From assembly GCA_029260615.1 (NCBI GenBank), contig JAJDCX010000049.1, forward strand, positions 20,971 through 84,970: a DNA stretch of 64,000 nucleotides, read 5' to 3'. Below, piece by piece: positions 63,781 through 64,000 of the stretch. The notes under the pieces are model-generated. The model searched no databases. It had not been told where the DNA came from and saw nothing but the letters and a program-made list of their open reading frames with translations. Made by a program: the position numbers and the translations under genes. The first letter of the stretch is position 1, and each line of letters opens with the position of its first letter. This stretch comes from Phycisphaeraceae bacterium (lineage in GTDB: Bacteria > Planctomycetota > Phycisphaerae > Phycisphaerales > Phycisphaeraceae).

Positions 63781-64000
63781 TCATCTGCGCAATCTGCGGA
63801 TACCGCCCCCCTCGCCCCGCCAAGCCGCGAGCAGATTAAACAACACAAACGTCGGCACGACCACACTCGGCGCAAGCACCATCGGGAACCGAAGCGTCTC
63901 GATCGTTGTCGGCGCCGCCGTAAAGATCTGCATCGCACCGGGGAGCCCCATCTGAATGATGATCCCCGCCGGCAGGACGATGATTCCAGCACCGATCAGG
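63781..64000 (-). CDS. Integral membrane protein, C-terminal part (runs off the right edge)
   Basis: 72 codons from the right edge to the TGA at 63781-63783. Seen: two hydrophobic stretches (LIGAGIIVLPAGIIIQMG and FPMVLAPSVVVPTFVLFNLLAAW), a linker with FTAAPTTIETLR, and a short Gly/Arg tail. Two transmembrane helices at a protein end are clear; the family is not recognised. The final codons coincide with the phrase-like repeat TCATCTGCGCAATCTGCGG, so the natural C-terminus may have been altered by the repeat. Confidence 0.6.
   Translation of the reverse strand, partial: LIGAGIIVLPAGIIIQMGLPGAMQIFTAAPTTIETLRFPMVLAPSVVVPTFVLFNLLAAWRGEGGGIRRLRR

Overview
The window reads as a stretch of chromosome from a Planctomycetota bacterium, most likely class Phycisphaerae. 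GC content is moderately high. The evidence is a complete alternative complex III plus A2-type caa3 oxidase cluster, a PEP-CTERM remnant, zinc-ribbon membrane proteins of planctomycete style, STAS and ECF regulators, and many dispersed hairpin repeats. This placement is an inference from gene content; there is no rRNA in the window.

Layout. 1-13.4 kb: a partial guanine deaminase gene leaves at the left edge. Two large paralogous membrane redox proteins follow, each joining FAD/NAD(P) modules, a NapH-type membrane domain and two 4Fe-4S ferredoxin motifs. Downstream on the same strand lie a secreted protein, glutamate dehydrogenase, an aldehyde dehydrogenase, an MGH1/GH63-like glycosidase and a PAC2 protein. 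13.5-18.2 kb, mostly minus: tRNA-Gln(CUG) with its terminator, a HAD phosphatase, rpe, an outer-membrane-type protein, an AT-richer Abi_2/HEPN gene, a candidate small RNA and pgk. 18.4-29.3 kb: YgfZ, two STAS proteins, a DUF2971 gene beside a PEP-CTERM fragment, an ABC ATPase, an HtrA protease, panB, an EEP-family enzyme and a LOG protein.

29.5-45.0 kb, all minus: the respiratory cluster actABCDEF, a small one-helix protein in the actG position, a SCO copper chaperone, coxB with a fused cytochrome c, coxA, coxC, subunit IV, an intruding helical-repeat gene and a second subunit III-like gene. Together these should oxidise quinol, pass electrons to haem c carriers or directly to the caa3 oxidase, and reduce oxygen.

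45.5-64 kb: a SurA-like chaperone with YraN, a fused aroD-aroE gene, an orphan barstar-like protein, and a MarR regulator next to a secreted peptide and a DUF1330 protein. Then come a DUF1015 protein, a compact type II restriction-modification locus with a controller protein and tandem operator palindromes, a methyltransferase, a cytochrome c-like protein, an ECF sigma factor with a probable membrane partner, and several hypothetical proteins. This part is rich in repeats: two MITE-like elements with 4-bp target duplications, a third MITE-like element with a 24-bp palindrome, in-frame G-tract repeats inside genes, and phrase-like intergenic repeats. A membrane-protein gene is cut by the right edge.

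The observations most worth following are the twin flavin-NapH-ferredoxin fusions with their misplaced N-terminal flavoprotein segment, the C-controlled restriction locus with an unassigned nuclease, the paired MITEs, and the in-frame G-tract insertions.
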